This document shows positions 1 through 9,480 of a stretch of 64,000 bases of DNA, piece after piece. The stretch's first letter is position 1, and every line of letters begins with the position of its first letter. The position numbers were made by a program, and so were the translations under genes. Source of the DNA: Bacteroidota bacterium (GTDB lineage Bacteria > Bacteroidota > Bacteroidia > Bacteroidales > PUMT01); the NCBI GenBank assembly GCA_003554865.1, contig PWHJ01000152.1:1-64000 (forward strand). Reading direction: 5' to 3'. The notes beneath the pieces are model-generated. The model was not told the DNA's origin. It did no database searches and worked only from the letters and a program-made list of their open reading frames with translations.

Positions 1-338
1 GCGGCTTAAATATAAATGGAAGCATATAATATGCTGACTAATAAACATATAGATGATTTTAATATAAATTAATGCGCTTGAGCAGTAATAACTTAAGTCA
101 AGTGCGAAACTTTAGTAACTTATTGAATATTAGCTTAATAAACCATATCTGTATGAGTAAAAAGATATACCAAAAAGCTGACTGATTTTGCAGATTTTTT
201 TATTCAAAGAGACAAAAAGCAAACCGGTTTTAGGGCTGTGTCAATTATATTATTTCAAATTATTTACTGATTTCATTATATTGCACTGAAAAAGGGAGCC
301 TGAAAAGGCTTAAGCTCAAAGTAATATAAAAACAAACC

Positions 339-2252
339 ATGGAAACAATTGTAACTCTTTTTGAAAACAGCGCGGCAAAATACAGCAGTAACCCCCTGAT
401 GCTGGAGAAAAGAGATGGCAAATACCGTGCAGCAACCTACAGCGAAATAAAAGAGGAAGTTTATGAGTTTGCGGCAGGTTTGGTCTCTATGGGAGTAAAA
501 AAAGGGGACCGGATTGCCTTGCTTTCGGAAGGCCGTAACGACTGGGTTATTTCAGAACTGGCAATTTTATACGCCGGAGCTGTAAATGTTCCTCTATCTG
601 TTAAACTGGGAGATGCCTCGGAAATTAAATTCCGCCTGGAGCACTCCGGAGCAAATATCATAATAGTTTCAGCAGGACAGGCATACAAACTTGAAAAATT
701 GAAAGATAAACTGCCTAAACTTAAAAAGGTCATACTGCTCGACAAAACCGTATCAGCTGGCAAAAACGAACTATTTTTCCATGATATAAAAGAAAAGGGG
801 AAAGAATTCCTTAAAAAAAAACGTGAAAAATTTGATCAAATATGGCAATCTGTTGCTCCCGGGGATTACGCCAATATATGTTATACTTCGGGAACAACAG
901 CCGACCCGAAAGGAATAATCCTTTCCCACAGGAACTACACAGCAAATGTTGAACAGGCAAGAAGCCTCATGTATGTGCCCCAGTGGTACACAACTCTTCT
1001 CATACTTCCATGGGACCATTCATTTGCCCATACCGCCGGAATATATACACTGATCTCTGCCGGCGCAAGTATGGCTTCGGTGGAACCGGGCAAAACCCCT
1101 CTTGAAACGCTCAGGAATATACCGAAAAACATTAAGGAGGTGAGACCTGTATTTTTATTAAGTGTACCTGCTCTGGCAAAAAATTTCCGCAAAAACATAG
1201 AAAACGGGGTTCGTGAAAAAGGCCCCGTTGCAGAAAGGCTTTTCAGTGCCGGCCTTGGGGTTGCATATTTTTACAACGGCATTGGGTGGGACAGGGGAAA
1301 AGGCTGGAGGTTATTGCTGAAGCCCCTGGTCAAGATCTTTGATACTCTCCTATTCAGGAAAGTCAGAGAAAATTTCGGCGGAAGATTAAAATTTTTCATA
1401 GGCGGAGGCGCGCTTCTTGATATTGAACTGCAGCGCTTCTTCTACGCTCTTGGTATTCCCATGTTTCAGGGATATGGACTATCGGAGGCTTCTCCCATTA
1501 TCTCTTCCAACTCCGAAAAGTCCCACAAGCTTGGCTCATCGGGCTACCTTGTAAAAAACCTGGAGTTGAAAATATGCGATGACAACGGACTGGAGCTCCC
1601 CGTGGGAGATAAAGGCGAAATTGTGGTAAAAGGGGAAAATGTAATGGTTGGATACTGGAAAAATGAGGAAGCTACAAAATCGGCATTGAAAAACGGCTGG
1701 CTTCATACCGGAGATATGGGTTATATGGACAGTGACGGCTTTCTCTATGTGCTGGGGCGCTTTAAAAGCCTGCTGATATCGGATGACGGAGAAAAGTACA
1801 GTCCCGAAGGGATTGAAGAAGCTTTCATAGAAAACTCGAAATACATTGAGCAGTGCATGCTCTATAACAACCAGAACCCTTACACGGTATGCCTTCTGGT
1901 GCCAAACAGGGAAGAGCTGAAACGGTGGCTTAAGCAAAAAAACCTTAAGATTGAAACCCACCAGGGGCAGGTTGCAGTTTTGAAAATGCTCGAATCAGAA
2001 ATAAATGAATACCGCATCGGAGGGAAATATGAAAAAATGTTCCCCCAAAGATGGCTTCCGTCATCTGTAGCGGTCCTTGAAGAGCCATTTACCGAATCAA
2101 ACCAGCTTTTAAACAGCACCCTTAAAATGGTCCGCGGCAGGATCACCGGACGCTACAGGGAGAGAATAGAATATTTGTTTACATCCGAGGCAAAAGATAT
2201 TTGCAACAAATATAATATTGAAGCTGTTAAAAAGCTGCTGCAGGAAAAATAA
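339..2252 (+). CDS. AMP-binding long-chain acyl-CoA synthetase-like protein
   Basis: Adenylation motif YTSGTTADPKGIILSHRN; GYGLSEASPII; GWLHTGDMG; 637 aa ORF. Confidence 0.88.
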   Translation: METIVTLFENSAAKYSSNPLMLEKRDGKYRAATYSEIKEEVYEFAAGLVSMGVKKGDRIALLSEGRNDWVISELAILYAGAVNVPLSVKLGDASEIKFRLEHSGANIIIVSAGQAYKLEKLKDKLPKLKKVILLDKTVSAGKNELFFHDIKEKGKEFLKKKREKFDQIWQSVAPGDYANICYTSGTTADPKGIILSHRNYTANVEQARSLMYVPQWYTTLLILPWDHSFAHTAGIYTLISAGASMASVEPGKTPLETLRNIPKNIKEVRPVFLLSVPALAKNFRKNIENGVREKGPVAERLFSAGLGVAYFYNGIGWDRGKGWRLLLKPLVKIFDTLLFRKVRENFGGRLKFFIGGGALLDIELQRFFYALGIPMFQGYGLSEASPIISSNSEKSHKLGSSGYLVKNLELKICDDNGLELPVGDKGEIVVKGENVMVGYWKNEEATKSALKNGWLHTGDMGYMDSDGFLYVLGRFKSLLISDDGEKYSPEGIEEAFIENSKYIEQCMLYNNQNPYTVCLLVPNREELKRWLKQKNLKIETHQGQVAVLKMLESEINEYRIGGKYEKMFPQRWLPSSVAVLEEPFTESNQLLNSTLKMVRGRITGRYRERIEYLFTSEAKDICNKYNIEAVKKLLQEK

Positions 2253-2340
2253 GTCTTCCCTGTTTTAGTTTATGGCAACATAATTTTATATTTGCATTCT
2301 CGTTTCATGTAATGATCGTTATGTAAATAAAAGAGCCCTG

Positions 2341-3225
2341 ATGAAGGATTTTTTAAAATTTATTACTACAAAAATATTCTGGAAACATTTTGGCATTGCC
2401 TCGGGAATATTGTTAGCGCTGGCTTTATTGTTTTTTGTTGGATTACATTTGTACACACGCCACGGTCAGGCCATAGCCGTACCTGATATGAGAGGTCTTT
2501 CAATAGAAGAAGTACACCAGGTAGCAAACGCCAAAAACCTTCGCTATGAAGTGACAGACTCGGTCTTCCAAAGTGAGGATAAAAAGGGACTGGTTATTGA
2601 TCAAAGTCCGCCACCCGACTTTAAGGTAAAAAAAGACCGTACCATTTTCCTTACCATTAACGCAATGACACCCGAAAAGGTGAAAATGCCGAATGTGGTT
2701 GGTGTATCCCTGCGCCAGGCCAGAGCAATACTTGAAACACAAGGGCTGAATGTGGATACACTCAGGTACGTCCCGGACATAGCAGTCAATAATGTACTGG
2801 AACAGCACCATAACGGTAAAGAAATTAAGCCGGGGGAAATGATAGTTAGAGGTTCGGATGTTGAGCTGGTTCTTGGCGGCGGACTTAGCGAGCAGAGCAC
2901 CACCGTTCCGGATCTGGTCTCGCTTGAACTTGAAGATGCAAAAGACAAGGTTATTTCCCATTCCCTTAATGTTGGGGCCACCGTTTTTGATACAACAGTC
3001 AAATCAGCTGATGATTCAATAAAGGCTTTTGTCTGGAGGCAAAGGCCGGAATATAACGATGAGGAAACGACTTCCATAAAGATGGGGTCAACGGTTGACC
3101 TGTGGCTGACCCTTGATTCGACCAGACTGCCGCAACCTGACACACTTGATTTTTTTCTTGATTCGATAAAATATATTTTGCCTGATCTTAAAGACGTTGA
3201 TATTGAGGAGCTTCTCGAACAATAG
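2341..3225 (+). CDS. Membrane-anchored PASTA-domain protein (no kinase domain)
   Basis: N-terminal TM segment, then PASTA-like repeats (VPDMRGLSIEEV, MPNVVGVSLRQA, VPDLVSLELEDA). Confidence 0.88.
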   Translation: MKDFLKFITTKIFWKHFGIASGILLALALLFFVGLHLYTRHGQAIAVPDMRGLSIEEVHQVANAKNLRYEVTDSVFQSEDKKGLVIDQSPPPDFKVKKDRTIFLTINAMTPEKVKMPNVVGVSLRQARAILETQGLNVDTLRYVPDIAVNNVLEQHHNGKEIKPGEMIVRGSDVELVLGGGLSEQSTTVPDLVSLELEDAKDKVISHSLNVGATVFDTTVKSADDSIKAFVWRQRPEYNDEETTSIKMGSTVDLWLTLDSTRLPQPDTLDFFLDSIKYILPDLKDVDIEELLEQ

Positions 3226-3278
3226 CCAACGTACTGATTGTTACAGGTTATTTTCAAAGCACATTAACCCGCTTTTCC

Positions 3279-4322
3279 ATGGCCAAAGAACCTTCCAGTG
3301 AATCTTTGAACGAACATGGGGAACTTTATGAACATTTCAGGATTGAGGTTGATCCCGGGCAAAGCCCGATACGGGTAGATAAATTCCTTGTTGCACGTAT
3401 TGAGAACGTCTCCCGCAACCGTATTCAAAATGCCGCGTCCGCGGGAAATATCCTTGTAAATGACAAGCAGGTGAAGTCAAATTACAAAATCAAGCCGCAT
3501 GATGTGATCAGTATTGTTATGGCACACCCGCCAAGGGAAGTTGAGATCATACCCCAGGACCTGCCCATTGAGATAATTTATGAAGACGACCACCTGATTG
3601 TAATAAACAAGGAGGCGGGCATGGTGGTACACCCCGGTCACGGCAACTACAGCGGAACACTTGTAAATGGGCTTAGCTGGAAGTTTAAGGATAACCCCCT
3701 TTTCAAAACCGGAGAGCTGAGGCCCGGACTGGTTCACCGTCTTGATAAGGACACCTCGGGGGTAATTGTTGTTGCAAAAAACGAAACGGCAATGAACAAG
3801 CTCGCCCGCCAGTTCTATGAGAGAAGTATAACGCGCAAATACACCGCGCTTGTCTGGGGCAATCCCGATCCACCCGAGGGAACAATAACGGGCAATATAA
3901 GAAGAGACCCTAAGGACCGCCGGAAAATGAGGGTTTTTCAAAACGACTCTGCAGGCAAACATGCTGTTACACATTACTGTGTAACAGAAAAACTGGGCTA
4001 TGTAAACCTGGTTGAATGTACACTTGAAACGGGGCGCACTCACCAGATAAGGGCACATTTCGAATATATAGGTCATCCGGTTTTCAACGACGAAAGATAT
4101 GGGGGCAGCAGAATACTGAAAGGTACTTTGTTCGGCAAATACAGGCAGTTTGTCCAAAACTGCTTCACTCTGATGCCTCGTCAAGCCCTTCATGCAAAAT
4201 CACTGGGATTTACCCATCCGGAAACCAGGGAAAAAATGTTTTTCGAAACTGAGCTTCCCGAAGATATGAGGAAGGTGGTCGAGAAATGGAGAAAATATAT
4301 TTCTGGCCGGGAAACGGCCTGA
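3279..4322 (+). CDS. RluA/RluD-family 23S rRNA pseudouridine synthase with S4 domain
   Basis: GLVHRLDKDTSGVIVVAK catalytic motif; S4-like N-terminus; ETGRTHQIRAHF. Confidence 0.93.
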   Translation: MAKEPSSESLNEHGELYEHFRIEVDPGQSPIRVDKFLVARIENVSRNRIQNAASAGNILVNDKQVKSNYKIKPHDVISIVMAHPPREVEIIPQDLPIEIIYEDDHLIVINKEAGMVVHPGHGNYSGTLVNGLSWKFKDNPLFKTGELRPGLVHRLDKDTSGVIVVAKNETAMNKLARQFYERSITRKYTALVWGNPDPPEGTITGNIRRDPKDRRKMRVFQNDSAGKHAVTHYCVTEKLGYVNLVECTLETGRTHQIRAHFEYIGHPVFNDERYGGSRILKGTLFGKYRQFVQNCFTLMPRQALHAKSLGFTHPETREKMFFETELPEDMRKVVEKWRKYISGRETA

Positions 4323-4357
4323 GCTAAAAAATTTTTTATATAAATCGGTTAAAAATT

Positions 4358-5341
4358 ATGCAAAATATAGCAATCGTAACGGGAGGCTATTCATCCGAGT
4401 TACCGGTCTCACTTAAAACCGCCGCAACAGTGGCCAGTAATCTGGACAAAAGCAAATTCTCCCCTTTCATTATAACGGTTGAAAAAAACAAATGGTTTTT
4501 GGGAACTCCTCAAGATCAGGGTCCCGAAGTAGACAAAAATGATTTCAGTGTAACCCTTGATGGGAAAAAAATTAAATTCGACTGTGTTTTTATGACCATT
4601 CACGGTTCACCCGGTGAAGACGGAAAACTTCCCGCCTATTTCGACATGCTTAAAATACCCTACACATCGAGCAATGTCTTAACTTCATCGCTCACTTTCA
4701 ACAAACATGCAACAAAGATTCACCTCGGCAATACCGGATTAAACACACAGGAAGGTATACTGATGAGAAAAGGGGAGGACATTCCTTCAAAAACGGCAGC
4801 CGCCAAAATAGGTTTTCCCTGCTTTGTAAAACCCAACAGCGGGGGATCAAGCATAGGAATAACAAAAGTCAAGCAGGAGAATGAGCTGGAAAATGCCCTG
4901 AAAAAAGCTTTTGATGAAGACGATGAGGTCTTGGTTGAAAAATGCATAGAAGGGGTTGAAATTACCGCAGGAATATTAAAAACAAAAACCAGGGAGCTTA
5001 TTTTCCCATTAACCGAACTTGTACCAAAAACTGAATTTTTTGACTATGCGGCAAAATATGAAGGTGCTTCCGAAGAGATAACACCTGCACGCCTGCCTGA
5101 AAAAGCGGTTAAAGATTTTGCACGCACCTCCTCCTATATATATGATTTACTGCAATGCAGAGGAATTGTAAGAATAGACTACTTTTACGACAACGGCAAG
5201 ATCTATTTTATGGAGATCAACACGGTTCCCGGTATGACCGAGGCAAGTCTCATTCCCCAGCAGATAAGAGCCATGGGAATGAGCCTTTGCCAGGTTTTCA
5301 CATTGGCAATCGAGGATGCCATTTTCAGCAAAAGCCAATAA
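4358..5341 (+). CDS. ddl: D-alanine--D-alanine ligase
   Basis: HGSPGEDG, KPNSGGSSIGITKV, EINTVPGMTEASLIPQQ ATP-grasp motifs. Confidence 0.93.
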   Translation: MQNIAIVTGGYSSELPVSLKTAATVASNLDKSKFSPFIITVEKNKWFLGTPQDQGPEVDKNDFSVTLDGKKIKFDCVFMTIHGSPGEDGKLPAYFDMLKIPYTSSNVLTSSLTFNKHATKIHLGNTGLNTQEGILMRKGEDIPSKTAAAKIGFPCFVKPNSGGSSIGITKVKQENELENALKKAFDEDDEVLVEKCIEGVEITAGILKTKTRELIFPLTELVPKTEFFDYAAKYEGASEEITPARLPEKAVKDFARTSSYIYDLLQCRGIVRIDYFYDNGKIYFMEINTVPGMTEASLIPQQIRAMGMSLCQVFTLAIEDAIFSKSQ

Positions 5342-5351
5342 ATTAAAAGAA

Positions 5352-7622
5352 TCAGAAAACCCACCTGTACATAAGCCTTAAGTCTCTGCCGGGCATGGCA
5401 TAATGCCTGTCCTCAACCCTTGAGAGGTGATCCCGGTATTTTGTATCCATAACATTGTCAACTCTGAGAACAATGCTGTGGTTACCCCTTTCATTTATAC
5501 GGTAACCTGCCTGCAATCCCAAAAGTGTATAGCCTTCTGTTACATCCTCTTTTGGCGCTACCCTGTCCTGGGTAGCAGCATGTCTCACTCTGGCAGCTAA
5601 CCAGCCCCTTCCGTAATCGTATTCGATCTCTGAATTAATCCTGAAGGGAGGAATAAAGGGCAGATACTCCCTGTCACCGGTAGTTCTGCGGGCATTTACA
5701 TAATCCATACCCACATCGAGCATCAAGCCCTCAACAGGGATCACCTTCATGGAAAACTCACTTCCGAAAAACCTTGCATCCTCATCAATATATTCAAATA
5801 CCGGAAGCTGTGATCCCGTGTCTGTTTCCCCGGTTGGTTCAAAAATTATATAATTGTCAAAATAATTGACATATCCGGTAAGCTCAAAAGTAAATGCCCC
5901 GTTTTTCCAGTTTATGAACATATCCGCCCCGTGACCTATTTCATCTTTAAGATCGGGATTCCCCAATTCATATACCCCTGAACATAAATGAGGGCCGTCT
6001 GCAAACAGCTCCTCAACAAGGGGGTTGCGATGCGAACGGGCAAACTGGCTCCCGATTTCAATATTTTCTGAAGGCCTGAAATTCATTCCGACAGAACCGG
6101 TAAAGTTTACTGCATTCCTTGTTTTGGTAACATCGGGAAAAACATGGTTGGGCAGTGCACTAACGTGATTCACATCCATTCTTAAACCTGTCTGCAGGCG
6201 AAACCAGTGTGTGACAGGAATTTCCTGAAATGTAAACAAACCTGCATTTATTCTCTCTTCACCCGGGGTGAAAGCCTCCTCCCCGCCTATCTCAAGGTTG
6301 TGACCATGCAGGTTGATACCAAATGCACCGCGGTCGAATATACCCCTGGGCTTATGCTGCATTGTAAAGGTAGTGCTGAAGGAATACTTGTCATGAGAAA
6401 GCTCAATATCCTCATCTATTACATCGTCAATTGTTTCAATTTCCACCTCCTTTTGTGAAAGATAAGTTCCATGAAAACGCAGCTGTGCTTTATCAAAAAA
6501 TCCTTCACGCTCAAATCCGAATCTTCCCTGAAAACCATATCTTTGCTGGCGGTTTTCGATATCTTCATAAGGATCGTCAAGCTCCTCGGGCAAGCCATAG
6601 GTCTGCATATTGGCCGAAAAGCTAATCCCGCCGGTAACATTATCCCTTTCAAGGCCAAAACCCATTGCAGCATCGAGGTGGTCAGTGTGTGTCCCGGGCA
6701 GAACTCCCTCGGGGGTGGTTATATTACCTGAGCTTCTATAGGCAACTCTTCCGCTTGTAGCCAATTTTTCATTTCCGTATGTATAACGTCCGAAACCTGA
6801 GCCCATGTTATTCATTGTGGCACCCTGAAGTGAAACGGCGCCAGTTGCTCCCCTGTCCCAGTCTTCAGGTATATCTCTCGTAAAAATATTTATAACACCT
6901 CCAAGTGCACTGGAGCCGTAGAGAAGACTGGCAGGCCCTTTAACAACTTCCATCCTGCTGGTTGAAAGAGGGTCCATTGCAAGTGAGTGACCCGCAGCGC
7001 TCTCTGAAACGTCACCCATACGCTCACCATTTTCCAGAACCAAAACCCTGTCACCATCCATTCCACGGATAACAGGACGGGCAGGTGCAGAGCCCATTGA
7101 CCGCATTGCCACTCCGGGTTCTCCGTCAAGGACCTCCCCGAAAGAGATTTCTGAACGTCTGATAAGATCCTCGCCCATAATTGACATATCGGACTGGTAC
7201 CTGAAACCACTGGCAGTGGGAGAGGAAGTGAAAACCACTTCATCCAGCTCAACACCGGTGTATTCTACCTCCACTGTTAATTCAACCAACTCACCCGGGT
7301 CTGCTTCAAATTCCAGGTATGTTGTTTTATGCTCCATTCCTTTTACAACAAGACGGTTTTCCCCGCAGGGGATATTCTTGATCTCAAAGCGGCCCTCCTG
7401 GTCGGTTACTGTTCCCAGGGCAGTTTCTTCAATGATAACATTTATAAAAGGAACAGGTTCCCCGTCGTGTTCAGCAACTACCCTTCCCGACACTCCCGTG
7501 CAGGTTTCAGTTTCATCTGCTGAATAAGTCCGGGAACCTGCCTGAGCGGAAAAAGAAAATAATAATAAATAAAGCGTTAATAATAAGGATACTATATATC
7601 TGACTCTTCTGAGAATATTCAT
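5352..7622 (-). CDS. TonB-dependent outer-membrane receptor with N-terminal carboxypeptidase-regulatory-like domain, ZnuD-like
   Basis: CarboxypepD_reg-like segment, plug (VIRGMDGDRVLVLENGERMGD), C-terminal F; segment NPLVEELFADGPHLCSGVYELGNPDLKDE resembles ZnuD-type receptors. Confidence 0.88.
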   Translation of the reverse strand: MNILRRVRYIVSLLLTLYLLLFSFSAQAGSRTYSADETETCTGVSGRVVAEHDGEPVPFINVIIEETALGTVTDQEGRFEIKNIPCGENRLVVKGMEHKTTYLEFEADPGELVELTVEVEYTGVELDEVVFTSSPTASGFRYQSDMSIMGEDLIRRSEISFGEVLDGEPGVAMRSMGSAPARPVIRGMDGDRVLVLENGERMGDVSESAAGHSLAMDPLSTSRMEVVKGPASLLYGSSALGGVINIFTRDIPEDWDRGATGAVSLQGATMNNMGSGFGRYTYGNEKLATSGRVAYRSSGNITTPEGVLPGTHTDHLDAAMGFGLERDNVTGGISFSANMQTYGLPEELDDPYEDIENRQQRYGFQGRFGFEREGFFDKAQLRFHGTYLSQKEVEIETIDDVIDEDIELSHDKYSFSTTFTMQHKPRGIFDRGAFGINLHGHNLEIGGEEAFTPGEERINAGLFTFQEIPVTHWFRLQTGLRMDVNHVSALPNHVFPDVTKTRNAVNFTGSVGMNFRPSENIEIGSQFARSHRNPLVEELFADGPHLCSGVYELGNPDLKDEIGHGADMFINWKNGAFTFELTGYVNYFDNYIIFEPTGETDTGSQLPVFEYIDEDARFFGSEFSMKVIPVEGLMLDVGMDYVNARRTTGDREYLPFIPPFRINSEIEYDYGRGWLAARVRHAATQDRVAPKEDVTEGYTLLGLQAGYRINERGNHSIVLRVDNVMDTKYRDHLSRVEDRHYAMPGRDLRLMYRWVF

Positions 7623-7721
7623 TTTTATTGGTTTTATTAAAAGTTTGTTAATTCAAGTGGAGATTACAAAGGAGTATAATTCGGCATAGCCGGAATCCCT
7701 GTAAAAAAAGCCGGGTTAGAA

Positions 7722-8099
7722 TTAACAATACGGGGGGGCTCTTAACGATGCAATGTTGTAATGCGATCTTGAATAAACCTGTCTTATATAACAGGGGGCA
7801 ATCTTTGATATTAAATGTCTGAATATAACAAGAAGCGATGCAATAGTGATCACAACAAGAGAAATACTTGAGCTCATGAACAGGGCAAGCATTTCACTTT
7901 CACTGTGCTTGTGATTTTCACCGGACTTCCCGAAAGGAACTGTACCTTGTTCTTCCTCACAACATGCATCCCTGTCATAAGGATGGGCATGCTGGATGAT
8001 CTGTCCGCATGAAAGCCTGTGATAATGCCAGTTAACGGCATTATTGGTCACAACCCACACCAGGGCCAATACGGACAATATGGACAGAATTTTTTTCAT
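7722..8099 (-). CDS. Small His/Cys-rich membrane-associated protein (start re-assigned to internal Met, MKKILSILSV)
   Basis: Hydrophobic N-terminus, HYHRLSCGQIIQHAHPYDRDACCEEE and ENHKHSESE metal-ligand-rich stretches, second TM; co-directional and upstream of the receptor. Confidence 0.65.
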   Translation of the reverse strand: MKKILSILSVLALVWVVTNNAVNWHYHRLSCGQIIQHAHPYDRDACCEEEQGTVPFGKSGENHKHSESEMLALFMSSSISLVVITIASLLVIFRHLISKIAPCYIRQVYSRSHYNIASLRAPPYC

Positions 8100-8323
8100 A
8101 GTGCAGTTTTGGGAAATCCTTAACTTTATCCGCTTTCTAATAACGTTAAGCCTCTTACACATATTTTGCCGCAGCAAAACAAACAGGGGGAGAAATCACC
8201 GTTTCCAATCCCTGCTATATGTCCGGTCTACAAATATAAAATAATATTTTTTTTTAGTACCCAAAAGTATTAAAATTGTACCGGTTGCAAACATATAAAA
8301 AGACTTATTTAATTAAACCAATT

Positions 8324-9322
8324 ATGGAATACAGATTTTTGGGCAAATCGGGTTTGAAGATCTCCGAACTTTCCTTTGGAACATGGATCACCGTGGGCGA
8401 TCAGACCGATGTTGAAGGAGCCTTTCAGCTGATGAAACAAGCCTTTGATTCCGGTATAAACTTTTTCGACAATGCCGAGGTCTACTCAAAGGGAAACTCA
8501 GAAATCATTATGGGCAAAGTTCTCAAAAAAGCAGGCTGGAAACGCAGCGACCTTGTCATTTCAACCAAGATATTCTGGGGAGGCGAAGGGCCGAATGACC
8601 GCGGACTGTCGAGAAAACGTATTATCGAGGGTACATATGCATCACTGAAAAGGATGCAGCAGGATTATGTGGATCTTATATTTTGCCACCGCCCCGATAT
8701 TCACACACCAGTGGAAGAAACAGTAAGGGCGATGAACCAGATTATCAGTCAGGGCATGGCATTTTACTGGGGCACAAGTGAATGGAGCGCAGCCCAAATA
8801 AAGGAGGCATGTCATGTAGCTAGGGCCAACAACCTTATACCACCGCTGATGGAACAACCCGAATACAACTTTTTCCGCCGCCAAAGAGTTGAGATGGAAT
8901 ACCTGCCCCTGTACGAAGAAACTGGCCTTGGAACGACCACCTGGAGCCCTCTTGCCAGTGGTATTCTGTCAAACAAGTATGTTGAAGGTATCCCTGAAGG
9001 CAGCCGTTTCAGCCTTAAACAATATAAGTGGCTGAGGGATAAAAGACTTGATTCTCCTGAAGGGAAGGAGAAAGTTTTAAAAGCGGCAAAACTTAAAAAA
9101 ATTGCAGACCAGGCCGGATTAACCCTTCCCCAGCTGGCCATTGCATGGTGTTTGAAGAACCCCCACGTGAGCAGTGTAATACTTGGGGCTTCAAAACCCT
9201 GTCAGCTCAAGGAAAATCTTAAAGCCAGGGAAGCTGTGCCTCTTTTAGATGATACAATAATAAGTAAAATCGAGGAGATCCTGGCCAATAAACCGGAAGG
9301 GGAAAAAGACTGGAGAATATAA
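8324..9322 (+). CDS. Aldo/keto reductase, potassium-channel beta-subunit-like
   Basis: MEYRFLGKSGLKISELSFGTW, FDNAEVYSKGNSE, SSVILGASKPCQLKENL; start at internal Met (ORF opens at 8276). Confidence 0.92.
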   Translation: MEYRFLGKSGLKISELSFGTWITVGDQTDVEGAFQLMKQAFDSGINFFDNAEVYSKGNSEIIMGKVLKKAGWKRSDLVISTKIFWGGEGPNDRGLSRKRIIEGTYASLKRMQQDYVDLIFCHRPDIHTPVEETVRAMNQIISQGMAFYWGTSEWSAAQIKEACHVARANNLIPPLMEQPEYNFFRRQRVEMEYLPLYEETGLGTTTWSPLASGILSNKYVEGIPEGSRFSLKQYKWLRDKRLDSPEGKEKVLKAAKLKKIADQAGLTLPQLAIAWCLKNPHVSSVILGASKPCQLKENLKAREAVPLLDDTIISKIEEILANKPEGEKDWRI

Positions 9323-9349
9323 CCTGGTTCTGAGACCTGGTTGTTTACA

Positions 9350-9475
9350 AATGTGAGCTTTAGCTGACAGGGTGTGCGTTTCAGCTCGTGGGGTGCAGTA
9401 TTTCAGCTGATAGGCATTGAGTTTCAGTTGACGGGGGTAGGTCTCAGTTTATTGGGCGGTATTTTAGCTGACAGT
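9350..9475. repeat. Degenerate tandem array, 6 units, 20-22 bp period, consensus about TTTCAGCTGACRGGG
   Basis: AGCT/AGTT cores at 9362, 9383, 9405, 9426, 9446, 9466; lies between convergent gene ends. Confidence 0.75.
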
Positions 9476-9480
9476 GATTA

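Noticed and set aside
3477-4193. 238-aa antisense ORF, and similar shadow ORFs (e.g. 2500-2961, 13143-13583, 41694-42158, 44363-44878)
   Set aside because: They lie antisense to strongly conserved genes and lack recognisable domains; typical codon-bias shadow ORFs.
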